DNA of 64,000 bases, taken from Pseudomonas sp. FP198 (GTDB lineage Bacteria; Pseudomonadota; Gammaproteobacteria; Pseudomonadales; Pseudomonadaceae). The DNA lies in the NCBI RefSeq assembly GCF_030687895.1, contig NZ_CP117452.1, positions 2,621,501 to 2,685,500 on the forward strand, written 5' to 3'. The notes under the pieces were generated by a model, which made no database searches, was not told the origin of the DNA, and was given only the letters and a program-made list of their open reading frames with translations. Every line of letters begins with the position of its first letter. Position 1 is the first letter of the stretch. Below, in pieces: positions 53,684 through 62,738 of this stretch. Made by a program: the position numbers and the translations under genes.

Positions 53684-54850
53684 TCAGCCATGGGATGGCT
53701 GGGCGATGAAAGCTTCGCTGCGAACGATCAGCAAACCGGTGACCGTTGCGCCCGCCAGCAGTGCCAGGCCGAACACCAGCAGCGCCAGATCAGCGCCGAA
53801 CCGATCGGCCAGCAACCCGGTCACCACCACCGGGATGCTGAACCCGACGTAGGCGAACAGGAAAAAACCGGCGCTGACCCGGGCTTTCTGCGCACCGGCC
53901 ATGGCGGTCACGGCCGACAATCCGCCGAGGTACAAAAAGCCGTAACACGCACTGCTGGCGCCCAGGGCCCCGAACAGCACCGCGGCCAGGGAACCGATGC
54001 TCGCGCCCCAGGCGAGCAATGCATAGCTCAACGGCAAGACCAACAGGCCCAAGCCGGTAGCCCTGGCCGGTTGCATGCGCCGCACCCAGGGCTGGAAGAG
54101 CAGGCCGCAGCTGATGACAGTAAACGTCGACAATCCCGACCAACGCTGCAAGTCGTGGCTGGCGAGCACCGATGGCAGGATCGCGATCACCAGCCCGGAA
54201 GTGGCCCAGGCCAGCAGCATGGAAAAGCTGTAGGGCAGGCTCCCGGCGGGAAACAGCGGCAGGCGCAGCAGCGGCGCCTGCTCGATTCGCACGGCGGGGT
54301 CGGGCAGGCGCCAGACCACGATCAGCGCCAGGCCAGCCAGCACCAACTGCAGCCAGAAACTGCCAGGGGTAACGCTGGGACAGGCGAAAAGAAACAGGCT
54401 GGTCAGCGCCGCGCCCAGGCCAAAACCCAGGGAGGTACTGGCCGTGACCCGGTTGGCCGGTGAACGGCTGTCGGTGGTTGCCAGCAGTTCCGTCATATAG
54501 GCGGTCGCGGTCGCCGAGGCCAGCCCGGTCCCGACCCCCATCATCAGGCGCGCCACACCCAGGGCGATCAGGTTGGGCCAGATCACGGTGACCAGCGTCG
54601 CCAGCATCGACAGGCCGAGCGCCGCGATGATCAACGGTCTGCGGCCCACCCGGTCGGCCAAGCCGCCGAAGGCCAGCAGCACCGGCAACACCCCCAGCAC
54701 ATAACCGGAGAACGCCACCGCCGTGGCGCCGGCACCGTAGCCGGAAAGCTGCGCATAGGTGGTATACAGCGGCGCCTGGAGATTGACCGCCAGGGTGATC
54801 AGGCACAGTCCGAATGCCAGGCCCCATGAGTGTCGTTGCGATGCGTTCAA
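53684..54850 (-). CDS. MFS transporter
   Basis: The protein (388 residues) has 12 membrane segments, with motif A GLADRVGRRPLIIAALG and VARLMMGVGTGLASATATA. TTG 54850 is chosen as the start because AAGGA lies 6 nt upstream and no ATG is well placed; this gives LNASQRHSWGLAFG. The gene is divergent from the MocR regulator at 54922, suggesting that regulator controls export or uptake of an amine-related compound. Substrate unknown. Confidence 0.8.
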   Translation of the reverse strand: MNASQRHSWGLAFGLCLITLAVNLQAPLYTTYAQLSGYGAGATAVAFSGYVLGVLPVLLAFGGLADRVGRRPLIIAALGLSMLATLVTVIWPNLIALGVARLMMGVGTGLASATATAYMTELLATTDSRSPANRVTASTSLGFGLGAALTSLFLFACPSVTPGSFWLQLVLAGLALIVVWRLPDPAVRIEQAPLLRLPLFPAGSLPYSFSMLLAWATSGLVIAILPSVLASHDLQRWSGLSTFTVISCGLLFQPWVRRMQPARATGLGLLVLPLSYALLAWGASIGSLAAVLFGALGASSACYGFLYLGGLSAVTAMAGAQKARVSAGFFLFAYVGFSIPVVVTGLLADRFGADLALLVFGLALLAGATVTGLLIVRSEAFIAQPSHG

Positions 54851-54921
54851 GAGCGTTCCTTGAGGGGGGGAGACTCGGCGAACTATCCGGGCCGTCCCGC
54901 AGGCAAACAAGGAACAGAGGG

Positions 54922-56394
54922 ATGCCTTTTATGTTTAACTGTTTGGGCAAAAATAAAGAACACTTGGAGAGAGCCCGTGCCGTGGACCTGAACATCGATC
55001 GCAACGCTACGGGGTCCCTGGTCCGGCAACTCGTCGCCAGCGTCAGCGACTGGATAAACGCCCACGGCATTCGCCCCGGCGCCCGCATGCCTTCGATCCG
55101 CCAACTGGCGACGGAAAATGGCTTGAGCCTGTCGAGCGTGATCAAGGCTTACGATCAGTTGGTCGCCAGTGGCGTGTTGGAGTCCCGGCATGGCTCAGGG
55201 TTTTTCGTGGCGCAACAGTTGCCACAGGCGTTAGCCGCGCAAACCGAGGAAGCTGTCGCCTGGAAACTGTTCGATAACCCATCGACCCAACTCAAGCTGG
55301 GGTGCGGCTGGCTGCCGGACGCCTGGCGCGACGACAGCGATCTGGGCCAGGCGATCCGCCAAGTGGTGCGCTGCGACAGTCATGCATTGTTCAACTACAG
55401 CACCCCGCTGGGCTCGGCTCATCTGCGCCTGCAAATCCAGAAGCGCCTGGGCCTGATCGATATTCACGTCGATCAGGCGCAAATCATCACGACCCAGGGC
55501 GCCAGTCATGGCCTCGACCTGCTGGTGCGCACGTTGCTCAAACCCGGCGACCTGGTACTGGTGGAAAGCCCCGGTTACTACAACCTGTTCAACCTGCTGA
55601 AGCTGCACGGGGTCAAGACTCTGGCAGTGCCGAGGACCGCGCAGGGCCCGGACATCGCGAGCCTGGAGCGCTTGCTCGGCGCGCATGAACCGAAGTACTT
55701 CTTCGTCAACAGCATGTACCAGAACCCCACCGGCACCAGCCTGGCGCCGAGCGTTGCTTATCGCCTGCTGCAACTGGCGACGCTGCATGACTTTCGCATT
55801 ATCGAGGACGACATCTACGCCGACTTCCAGAACGGCCCGACTTCACGCCTGGCTTCCCTCGATGCCCTGGACCGGGTGATCTACCTGGCGAGTTTTTCCA
55901 AGACCTTGTCCAGTTCATTGCGCGTCGGCTACGTAGTGGCCCTACCGGAAATCATCAACCGCCTGGCTGAAATCAAGATGGTGACCGGCATCGGCTGCTC
56001 ATTGCTGGCGGAAAACGTCGTGGCGACGCTGTTGGCCAACGGCGCCTATCGCAAGCTGATCCAACGCCTTCGCCTGCGTTTGAACAAGCAGCTGGCAAGC
56101 ACGTTGCGCCAGCTTGAGCGGGCCCATTGGGAAGTGTTTGCCGAGCCCTCGGGTGGCCTGTTCATCTGGGCGCGACCGCGGCATGTACCGGCGGCGCGCG
56201 TGCAACGGATCGCCGAGCAATTGCAGGTGCAATTGTCCCAGGGGTCGACGTTCTTGCCGCACGGGGAGGGCAGTGACTGGTTGCGCCTGAACGTGGCGTA
56301 TACCCAGGACGCGCGTGCCCAGGCTTTTTTCCGCGAGATTGAACAGGAGTCGACTGTTGGGACGTCAGTGCTAATGGGAATAGATGTCAAATAG
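54922..56394 (+). CDS. MocR-type GntR/aminotransferase-like regulator (intact PLP site)
   Basis: The protein has 490 residues: winged helix (PSIRQLATENGLSLSSVIKAYDQLVASGVLES) and an aminotransferase-I-like domain with an intact PLP site: NPTG (YQNPTGTSL), EDDIYADF, and SFSKT with Lys327. Such regulators sense PLP or an amine and switch a neighbouring gene. It is divergent from the MFS gene and is followed 77 bp later by the TonB receptor gene on the same strand. ATG 54922 (AAGGA upstream) is used; ATG 54931 is an alternative. Confidence 0.85.
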   Translation: MPFMFNCLGKNKEHLERARAVDLNIDRNATGSLVRQLVASVSDWINAHGIRPGARMPSIRQLATENGLSLSSVIKAYDQLVASGVLESRHGSGFFVAQQLPQALAAQTEEAVAWKLFDNPSTQLKLGCGWLPDAWRDDSDLGQAIRQVVRCDSHALFNYSTPLGSAHLRLQIQKRLGLIDIHVDQAQIITTQGASHGLDLLVRTLLKPGDLVLVESPGYYNLFNLLKLHGVKTLAVPRTAQGPDIASLERLLGAHEPKYFFVNSMYQNPTGTSLAPSVAYRLLQLATLHDFRIIEDDIYADFQNGPTSRLASLDALDRVIYLASFSKTLSSSLRVGYVVALPEIINRLAEIKMVTGIGCSLLAENVVATLLANGAYRKLIQRLRLRLNKQLASTLRQLERAHWEVFAEPSGGLFIWARPRHVPAARVQRIAEQLQVQLSQGSTFLPHGEGSDWLRLNVAYTQDARAQAFFREIEQESTVGTSVLMGIDVK

Positions 56395-56471
56395 GAATGA
56401 GTTGCTGTATCTTTCGCGACCTATTCCTGCCGGCCTCCAGGCTGGCGTTCTTTCGTTAGGATTGTGTGTCG

Positions 56472-58613
56472 ATGCGTCGGATACTCGTTTCTCTGTGTGT
56501 GCTCCAGGCTTATTCCATTTCCACCTGGGCAGAAGAACCCGGCACGACGGACAGGGCGCCATTGGAGCTGCAAGCCACCGATATCGTCGGCACCTCGGAC
56601 TTCGAGACCGCGCAGGGGCCGGTGAAGGGCTACCACGCCACCCGTTCGGCCAGTGCCACGCGTACCGACACCGCGATTCATGAAACCCCACAATCGATCT
56701 CCGTCGTCTCCCGCGACGTGGTGGAGGACCTAAGCGCCACGCGTCTGCAGGATGCCCTTGATTATGCCGGTGGCGTCGGCAGGGCCAACAACTTCGGCGG
56801 CCAGGGCCTGACCACCTTTACGGTGCGCGGCTTTACCACGGGCGAGTTCTACCGTAACGGTTTTCCGATCAACCGCGGCTATCCGAACATGCCGGATGCC
56901 AACACCATCGAGCGGCTGGAGGTACTGCGCGGCCCGGCGACGATGCTGTATGGCCGTGGCGACCCGGGTGGCACGTTCAATATCGTCTCCAAGCAACCGC
57001 TGGCCGAGCGCACGGTGACCCTGGGCAGCCAGGTCAGTGACCAGGGCATGCGTCGCGGCACCCTGGATGCGTCGGGGCCGCTGGATGAAGAAGGGCGCCT
57101 GGCTTATCGCCTGAACGTGATCGGCGAGGGCGGCGATACGTTCCGCGACCACGTCGAGACCGAGCGTTATGGCATCGCGCCGGTGGTCACCTGGCAGATC
57201 AACGACACCACGCGCCTGACGTTCGAAGGCGATTTCATGCGCAACAATCATCCGCTGGACCGTGGCTTGACCCATTATCCCGGCCAGCGCGGCACGGCGT
57301 CCCGCGATACCTTCTTCGGTGAGAAAGACGCCGGCAAGCTGCACAACGACAACAGCATGCTGCAGGTGCGTTTCGAGCACATGCTCAACGACGACTGGAC
57401 CCTGGCCGGCGGCACCCAGTGGCTCGACGGCACGTTGCAGGGCAACGCCGTCGAAGCCAACGGCATCGGTGCCGACGGGCGGACCCTGGGGCGCAATTTC
57501 AACTATCGCAAACTGGAATGGACCGACCGCGATACCCAACTCAATCTCACCGGGCATTTCTCCACCGGCGGGTTCGAGCACACGCTGTTGACCGGCGTCG
57601 AGTATGAAGACTACGACTATAAGTCGATCATCCAGCGCTCTGCTGCCGGTGCCGGTGCGTATCCGATCGACATCTTCGATCCGGTGTATGGGCAGCCGCG
57701 TCCGGCGCTGACCCGCACGCCTACCAATGACCAGGAAAACCTCAAGACCTTCGGCTTTTTCATCCAGGACCAGGTGGCGCTGACCGAGCGTTTCAAGGTG
57801 CTGGCCGGTGCGCGTTTCGAGCGATTCGAGCATGAGTACGAAACCTTCGTTCCCCAGGCGCGTCCCGGCAGCCGCAACTGGGACGTCACCGACAACGCCG
57901 TCACCCCGCGCCTGGGCGTGATCTATGACCTGACCGACACGGTAGCGGTCTATGCCAACACCGCCCGTTCGTTCAAACCCAACAACGGCGCCAGCCGCGA
58001 AGGGGGCGGGTTCAAGCCGGAGGAAGGCAAGTCTTACGAAATGGGTATCAAATGGGAGGCGCTGGATCGTCAGTTGAGCGTCGATGCGGCGATATACCAG
58101 ATCGAAAAACGCAACGTGCTGACACCCGATCCGCTGGATTCGACCTTCAGCGTGGCGGCTGGCGAGGTGCGCAGCCGTGGTTTCGACCTGAACGTGGCGG
58201 GCAACCTGACGCCGGAGTGGCGCGTGATTGGCGGCTACGCCTATGTGGATGCCGAAGTGACCAAGGACGTCAGCATTCCCACGGGGACGCGCTTGCTCAA
58301 CGTGCCAAAGAACTCCTTCAGCCTGTTGAACGTCTACGAGTTCCAGGACGGCGGCTTCAAGGGACTGGGCCTTGGCCTGGGCGCCAGGTACGTCGACGAG
58401 CGGGCCGGCAACACCGCGGCCACCACCTTCACCATGGACGATTACACCGTGGTTGACCTGCTCGGCTACTACAAGGTCAACGAGCGCATTCGCCTTAACC
58501 TCGACCTCAAGAACCTGTTCGATGCGGATTACGAGGAGGGCGCTTTTGGCGGCGTCTACGCTTACCCAGGTGCGCCGCGTACGGTGCAGGCAGGCATTTC
58601 CTACACGCTGTAG
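56472..58613 (+). CDS. TonB-dependent siderophore-type outer-membrane receptor
   Basis: The protein (713 residues) has a signal peptide (LVSLCVLQAYSISTWAEE), a plug domain (ETPQSISVVSRDVVEDLSATRLQDALDYAGGV, VRGFTTGEFYRNGFPI, IERLEVLRGPATMLYGRGDPGGTFNIVSKQP) and a beta barrel ending in GISYTL. There is no N-terminal signalling (secretin/STN) domain, so it is a simple transporter. The plug and barrel fit the ferric-siderophore (FhuE/FoxA-like) receptors. I saw no clear Fur box in the short upstream gap. Ligand unknown. Confidence 0.9.
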   Translation: MRRILVSLCVLQAYSISTWAEEPGTTDRAPLELQATDIVGTSDFETAQGPVKGYHATRSASATRTDTAIHETPQSISVVSRDVVEDLSATRLQDALDYAGGVGRANNFGGQGLTTFTVRGFTTGEFYRNGFPINRGYPNMPDANTIERLEVLRGPATMLYGRGDPGGTFNIVSKQPLAERTVTLGSQVSDQGMRRGTLDASGPLDEEGRLAYRLNVIGEGGDTFRDHVETERYGIAPVVTWQINDTTRLTFEGDFMRNNHPLDRGLTHYPGQRGTASRDTFFGEKDAGKLHNDNSMLQVRFEHMLNDDWTLAGGTQWLDGTLQGNAVEANGIGADGRTLGRNFNYRKLEWTDRDTQLNLTGHFSTGGFEHTLLTGVEYEDYDYKSIIQRSAAGAGAYPIDIFDPVYGQPRPALTRTPTNDQENLKTFGFFIQDQVALTERFKVLAGARFERFEHEYETFVPQARPGSRNWDVTDNAVTPRLGVIYDLTDTVAVYANTARSFKPNNGASREGGGFKPEEGKSYEMGIKWEALDRQLSVDAAIYQIEKRNVLTPDPLDSTFSVAAGEVRSRGFDLNVAGNLTPEWRVIGGYAYVDAEVTKDVSIPTGTRLLNVPKNSFSLLNVYEFQDGGFKGLGLGLGARYVDERAGNTAATTFTMDDYTVVDLLGYYKVNERIRLNLDLKNLFDADYEEGAFGGVYAYPGAPRTVQAGISYTL

Positions 58614-58632
58614 CGACCAGGCCAGGCTGCAC

Positions 58633-58667
58633 GAAAAACCCCGAAGGTTTCGCCTTCGGGGTTTTTG
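58633..58667. terminator. Bidirectional rho-independent terminator
   Basis: An 11-bp stem AACCCCGAAGG / CCTTCGGGGTT (58637-58647, 58653-58663) with loop TTTCG lies between the convergent TonB-receptor and SDR genes, with A and T tracts on the two sides. Confidence 0.9.
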
Positions 58668-58671
58668 TTTT

Positions 58672-59406
58672 TTACCACTTGCCAGTGCTCATCCCACCGT
58701 CCACCGGCAGGATCGCGCCAGTGGTGAAATCGGCACCCGCCAGGTACAGGACCGCTTCGGCAATCTCGTCGATGGTGCCTACCCGACCGGCCGGGGCCAG
58801 GTTGTTGAGGAAGTCACGATTGGCCGGGTCATGCATCGGCGTGTCGATGATGCCGGGCGCTACCGCGTTGACCTTGATGTTGTGTGGCGACAGTTCGAGC
58901 GCCAGGGCGCGGGTCATCTGGTTGACGCCGCCCTTGATCAGCACCGGCAGCGCTGCCGGCACCTGGATGTTCGGTTGCAAGGCCACCGAGGCGGAGATGT
59001 TGATGATGAAACCCTGGCGGCGGCTGATCATGTGTGCGGCAGCAGCCTGGCTGGCGTAGACGAGCCCCTTGAGGTTGGTATCCAACAGCGATTCGAGGTC
59101 TTGGGGGCTGTAGTCGATGAAGGGTTTGGGCAGGAAGAACCCGGCGTTGTTCACCAGCCCGTCCACCGCGCCGAAGACTTCGATGGCTTTGCCGACGAGG
59201 GCGGTAGCGGTAACCGGGGCGGCAATGTCACCGGCCACGCCGATGAAGCTCGCCGGGTGACCGAGCTGGCCTGCCGCGTCATCCAGGCCCGATTGCGAAC
59301 GGGCATTGCCCACCACGTTATAGCCGCGAGCGAGGAAAGCCTTGACCAGGCCAAGGCCGATGCCGCTGGACGCGCCGGTAATGATGACGGTTTTCCGATT
59401 GCTCAT
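58672..59406 (-). CDS. SDR family protein with altered active site
   Basis: The protein (244 residues) is SDR-like: ITGASSGIGLGLVKAF, LVNNAGFF, and a VDGGMSTGKW tail. In the active site, the Ser is in INISASVAL, but the usual YxxxK is absent: the lysine is in LIKGG, and the position four residues before it is Pro, not Tyr. So it may not reduce by the standard mechanism. The site TTGATAC...GTGTAATCAA lies about 110 bp upstream and is also found before the LysR gene at 60084. Function unknown. Confidence 0.75.
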   Translation of the reverse strand: MSNRKTVIITGASSGIGLGLVKAFLARGYNVVGNARSQSGLDDAAGQLGHPASFIGVAGDIAAPVTATALVGKAIEVFGAVDGLVNNAGFFLPKPFIDYSPQDLESLLDTNLKGLVYASQAAAAHMISRRQGFIINISASVALQPNIQVPAALPVLIKGGVNQMTRALALELSPHNIKVNAVAPGIIDTPMHDPANRDFLNNLAPAGRVGTIDEIAEAVLYLAGADFTTGAILPVDGGMSTGKW

Positions 59407-59516
59407 GATGTTGACTCCTGATCACGTTGGGTTAGAACCGCTGCGCCTGGGTTGGCGGGGTTGAGATCAGGTTATTGATGCGCTCGGGTTTGATAAATGG
59501 GGGTTCTGGTACTTGA

Positions 59517-59537
59517 GTTGATACTTGGTGTAATCAA
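59517..59537. promoter_or_regulatory. LysR-type operator candidate upstream of the SDR gene
   Basis: GTTGATACTTGGTGTAATCAA lies 111 bp before the SDR start. It has TTGAT/ATCAA arms and differs at only three positions from the site at 60061-60081. Confidence 0.55.
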
Positions 59538-59599
59538 TCCTGCAGAAATTCACCCAACCCCTGTGGCGCATACACATCCAACGCCTGGCCCATTCCAGT

Positions 59600-59687
59600 G
59601 TGGGAGCGAGCCTGCTCGCGAAGAGGCCAGCACATTCAATATCCTCATCGCCTGATAGGCCGCTTTCGCGAGCAGGCTCGCTCCCAC
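59600..59687. repeat. Inverted REP pair
   Basis: Copies of the GTGGGAGCGAGCCTGCTCGCGAA unit are at 59600-59622 (forward) and 59665-59687 (inverted), 42 bp apart, within the tautomerase-SDR intergenic region. Confidence 0.85.
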
Positions 59688-59709
59688 AGGAGGTGGTTAG
59701 CGCGGGCAG

Positions 59710-59737
59710 AAAAAAGCCCGGTCATTCGGACCGGGCT
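59710..59737 (-). terminator. Rho-independent terminator of the tautomerase gene
   Basis: A 9-bp stem AGCCCGGTC / GACCGGGCT around ATTCG, with an A6 tract on the plus strand (T6 on the minus strand), follows the minus-strand tautomerase stop. Confidence 0.85.
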
Positions 59738-59753
59738 CGTCGGGGATGAAGAG

Positions 59754-59960
59754 TCATTCCTTGGGCTTGCTTCGATACTCGGTTGTCGTCATGCCCGCGT
59801 AACCCCAGTTATCCGTGTCGACTTCCTCGATCACGATATGGGTCAGGTGCGGGTCCTTGCCCAGCACGCGCTGCAGAGTCTCGGTGATTTCGCTGATGAC
59901 CTGGGCTTTCTGCTCGCGGGTAACGCCGTCGCGGGTGATACGAACATTGACGAAAGGCAT
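59754..59960 (-). CDS. 4-oxalocrotonate tautomerase-family enzyme
   Basis: The protein has 68 residues and begins MPFVNVRI, so the mature N terminus would be the catalytic Pro1. The remainder follows the tautomerase pattern (VTREQKAQVISEITETLQRVLGKD, HIVIEEVDTDNWGYAG), with extra C-terminal residues. Such enzymes move double bonds in dienol acids from aromatic breakdown. The gene is divergent from the LysR gene, and a duplicated operator links it and the SDR gene. Substrate unknown. Confidence 0.85.
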   Translation of the reverse strand: MPFVNVRITRDGVTREQKAQVISEITETLQRVLGKDPHLTHIVIEEVDTDNWGYAGMTTTEYRSKPKE

Positions 59961-60060
59961 GATGCACTCCAGTTGAGGAAAGTGCGCAGCAGATGCCGCG
60001 CAATCAATGACCACTGTATTTATACGTCACGGGCTGATAAACAGGCATCGGGAATCTTAT

Positions 60061-60081
60061 GTTGATACGCGGTGTAATGAA
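60061..60081. promoter_or_regulatory. LysR-type operator candidate in front of the regulator
   Basis: GTTGATACGCGGTGTAATGAA ends 2 bp before the LysR ATG and lies 101 bp upstream of the divergent tautomerase. It nearly repeats 59517-59537. Confidence 0.55.
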
Positions 60082-60083
60082 TC

Positions 60084-61007
60084 ATGAAGCGGCATTTCGA
60101 AGACTTGCAGTTGGGCAGCATCGAATTGTTCTGCCTGGCGGCCGAGGCGGGCAGCTTCACGGCGGCCGCCCAGGTGGCCGGGGTGACTCCGGCGGCGGTG
60201 AGCCGCTCGATCTTTCGCCTGGAGGAGCGCCTGGGTTCGCGGCTGTTCGTGCGGACCACTCGAAGCATCCGGCTGACCGATGCCGGCCGGACCTTTTTTG
60301 AGCAGTGCCGCCAGGCGTTGACGCAACTGGTCGAGGCGCAACAGGAAGTGATGGGCGCGCAAACGGTGCCGTCCGGGCAACTGCGCATCAGCGTGCCCAC
60401 GACTTATGGTCATCATCGCATCCTGCCGCTGCTGCCGGCATTCCGTGCGTTGTATCCGCAGGTCAGCGTGGATGTTCATTTGAGCAACCGCAACATTGAC
60501 TTCGTTGCCGAAGGTTATGACCTGGCGATACGGGTGCGCGCCCAGCCGGATTCTTCGATGATCGCCCGATTGCTGGAAGACGCCGGGCTGGTCGTGGTCG
60601 CATCCCCGGACTACCTGCAACGGGCTGGCACGCCGCTCACCCTGGAAGACCTCGACTTACACGAATGCATCCAGTTCGAGCTGCCCAGCAGTGGGCGACG
60701 TATTTCCTGGCTGTTCAATGTCGAGGGCAAGGAGAAGGAGGTATTCGGGCAGGGCGGGTATTGCTGTTCCGATGATGTGCTGGGCGGCGTAACGCTGGCC
60801 AGGCATGGTGCGGGATTGTTCCAGACCTATAGGTTCATCGTGGAAAAGGAACTGGCGGACGGGCAACTGGTGGAAGTGCTGGCGCCGTTCGCGGGACGCT
60901 CGCGCCCGTTCACCTTGCTGTATCCCCACGGCCGTTACGTGCCGCAGCGAGTGCGGGCGTTTGTGGATTTTCTGTTGGGGTATCGGCAGCAATGGGCCGA
61001 GGGCTGA
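60084..61007 (+). CDS. LysR-family transcriptional regulator (CrgA-like)
   Basis: The protein (307 residues) has the HTH LGSIELFCLAAEAGSFTAAAQVAGVTPAAVSRSIFRLEERLG and a substrate-binding domain (LRISVPTTYGHHRILPLLPAF, VDVHLSNRNIDFVAEGYDLAIR). It is divergent from the tautomerase gene. Shared operator-like sequences just before its start and before the SDR gene suggest autoregulation and control of both enzymes. Confidence 0.9.
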   Translation: MKRHFEDLQLGSIELFCLAAEAGSFTAAAQVAGVTPAAVSRSIFRLEERLGSRLFVRTTRSIRLTDAGRTFFEQCRQALTQLVEAQQEVMGAQTVPSGQLRISVPTTYGHHRILPLLPAFRALYPQVSVDVHLSNRNIDFVAEGYDLAIRVRAQPDSSMIARLLEDAGLVVVASPDYLQRAGTPLTLEDLDLHECIQFELPSSGRRISWLFNVEGKEKEVFGQGGYCCSDDVLGGVTLARHGAGLFQTYRFIVEKELADGQLVEVLAPFAGRSRPFTLLYPHGRYVPQRVRAFVDFLLGYRQQWAEG

Positions 61008-61028
61008 AGCAGGCGCCCGGCCTAGCCT

Positions 61029-61146
61029 GATCCCCGTGGCGAGGGAGCTTGCTCCCGCTCGGTTGCAAAGCAACCGCAAAAAAGGGGCCGCTGCGCCCGA
61101 AGCGTCGGACCGGCCCAGCGGGAGCAAGCTCCCTCGCCACGGGATC
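61029..61146. repeat. Inverted REP pair (GGGAGCAAGCTCCC type)
   Basis: Opposed copies of a GATCCCCGTGGCGAGGGAGC-like unit lie at 61029-61059 and 61117-61146 with about 57 bp between them. This is the second REP family in the window. Confidence 0.75.
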
Positions 61147-61175
61147 ACCATCACCTCAAATAACGCTACCCGCGA

Positions 61176-61607
61176 TCAGAACCGAAACGCCTGACGCCCG
61201 ATCAGCAGCCACTTGCCATTCTGCTTCTGCCAGATCTGGAAGTTCTCGATTTCCGTCGGGATCACTTCGGTGCCCTTGAGTGCTTGCGCGGAAAAATGAT
61301 TGCGCACCAGGGCCACATCGCCTGACAGGGTGATTTTCTGATTCTTCATTTCCAGGGTCTTGAACGCGCTCTTGCCGGTTTCGATGTCGGCGATGAAGGC
61401 TTTCTTGTCCTGGATATTGCCGCTGGAATGGCCGTAGGTCAGGTTCTCGGCGGCGAGCGCCTGAAGCTGGGGAATGTCCTTGTGCAGCATGGCCTGGGTC
61501 AGGTGGTCGACCGCTTCGGCAACCTCTTTTTCAGCCGAGGCGGGGGCGGCTGCGGCGTAGCCGCTGAACAGGCACAGGAAGCCGATGACCGATAGTGCTT
61601 TTTTCAT
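61176..61607 (-). CDS. Exported DUF4440/SnoaL-like protein
   Basis: The protein (143 residues) has a signal peptide (KKALSVIGFLCLFSGYAAAAPAS) and a DUF4440-type NTF2 fold: VAEAVDHLTQAMLHKDIPQLQALAAENLTYGHSSG, FSAQALKGTEV and a C-terminal FQIWQKQNGKWLLIGRQAF. It is expected in the periplasm. The partner or ligand is unknown. It stands alone between REP repeats and the LysR gene at 61718. Confidence 0.8.
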   Translation of the reverse strand: MKKALSVIGFLCLFSGYAAAAPASAEKEVAEAVDHLTQAMLHKDIPQLQALAAENLTYGHSSGNIQDKKAFIADIETGKSAFKTLEMKNQKITLSGDVALVRNHFSAQALKGTEVIPTEIENFQIWQKQNGKWLLIGRQAFRF

Positions 61608-61717
61608 GAGAATTTCCTTGTTGTTGTAGGTATGCAGGAACGAGGCGTGAGCTCTCGTCGGTCATCGTACAACTTGTCAGGAAAGACTGGAATAGCCACG
61701 TGGTTCCGCCAATGTTC

Positions 61718-62614
61718 TTACAACCCCTCCCGAACCGCCCCGCGAATCCCCTCCAACAGCATCGTGAACGCCGGATTGTCGTTATCCTCCCGCCACACCA
61801 GATGCAGTTCGCTTTGCACGCCTTCGCCCAGGTCGATCTCGCGAAACACCACCTGCTTGAACACCACGCTGGTCGCGCACCGGGGCACCAGCGCCACGCC
61901 CATGCCGGCGTTGACCAGTGCCAGGATGGTCAGCGATGAACCGAGCCATTGCACGAACTGCGGGGCGACGCGGGCCGAGCGCAGCATGCCGGTGAGCAAT
62001 TCGTTGAAGGGTGGGTAGGCGGAGTGGGAGTACATGAGGAACGGTTGCCCGTCCAGATCCTGCACGCTGACAGACTCGGCGCTGGCCAGCGGATGGCCGG
62101 CCGGCACGGCCAGGACGAACGGTTCGCGTACCAGGCATTCGGTGGCGTAGCCGGTTTCCAGCAGCGGCGAGCGAACGATGCCGAGGTCGATGCGCCGGGC
62201 GCGCAGGGCTTCGTGCTGCTGGTAGGTGTTCATCTCCGCGAGAACGATCTTGACCTGCGGCTGTTTGAGCCGCGCCTCGGCAATGACCTTGGGCAGAAAT
62301 TCATACACCGCGCTGCCGACGAAGCTGATGGTGACCGAGCCGATGTCGCCCCGGGCAAAACGCTTGGCGGCCTCGGCGGCTTGTTGCGCCTGTTGCAGCA
62401 GGTTCTGCGCTTCGATGAAAAATGCCCGGCCGGCCGCGGTGAGGGCGACGCTGCGGGTGCTGCGGGTGAACAGTTCGACGCCGAGGTGATGCTCCAGCAA
62501 CTGGATCTGTCGACTCAAGGGCGGCTGGGTCATGTTCAAGCGTTCAGCGGCCCGGCGGAAATTCAGTTCGGTAGCCACTGTGGTGAAGCAGCGCAGTTGG
62601 GCCAGTTCAAACAT
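61718..62614 (-). CDS. LysR-family transcriptional regulator
   Basis: The protein (298 residues from ATG 62614) has the HTH LRCFTTVATELNFRRAAERLNMTQPPLSRQIQLLEHHLG and an effector domain like that of the BenM/CatM or sugar-acid regulators (ISFVGSAVYEFLPKVIAEA, LALVNAGMGVALVP). It is divergent from the MFS gene at 62739. A TTGAT...ATCAA element (62614-62640) overlaps its start. Confidence 0.9.
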   Translation of the reverse strand: MFELAQLRCFTTVATELNFRRAAERLNMTQPPLSRQIQLLEHHLGVELFTRSTRSVALTAAGRAFFIEAQNLLQQAQQAAEAAKRFARGDIGSVTISFVGSAVYEFLPKVIAEARLKQPQVKIVLAEMNTYQQHEALRARRIDLGIVRSPLLETGYATECLVREPFVLAVPAGHPLASAESVSVQDLDGQPFLMYSHSAYPPFNELLTGMLRSARVAPQFVQWLGSSLTILALVNAGMGVALVPRCATSVVFKQVVFREIDLGEGVQSELHLVWREDNDNPAFTMLLEGIRGAVREGL

Positions 62615-62738
62615 TGATTCAATCCCGGTATCAATCAAGTGCCAACTTAGATTGGACGGGAACAATCCCTCGCGTCCATCATCAATCCGCTCCTCGCAAA
62701 AGCAGCAAGCCCCACAAAAACAAGATTGGGAGGCACCC

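Noticed and set aside
56395..56471. Fur box before the TonB-dependent receptor
   Set aside because: The 77-bp gap holds no clear copy of the GATAATGATAATCATTATC pattern.
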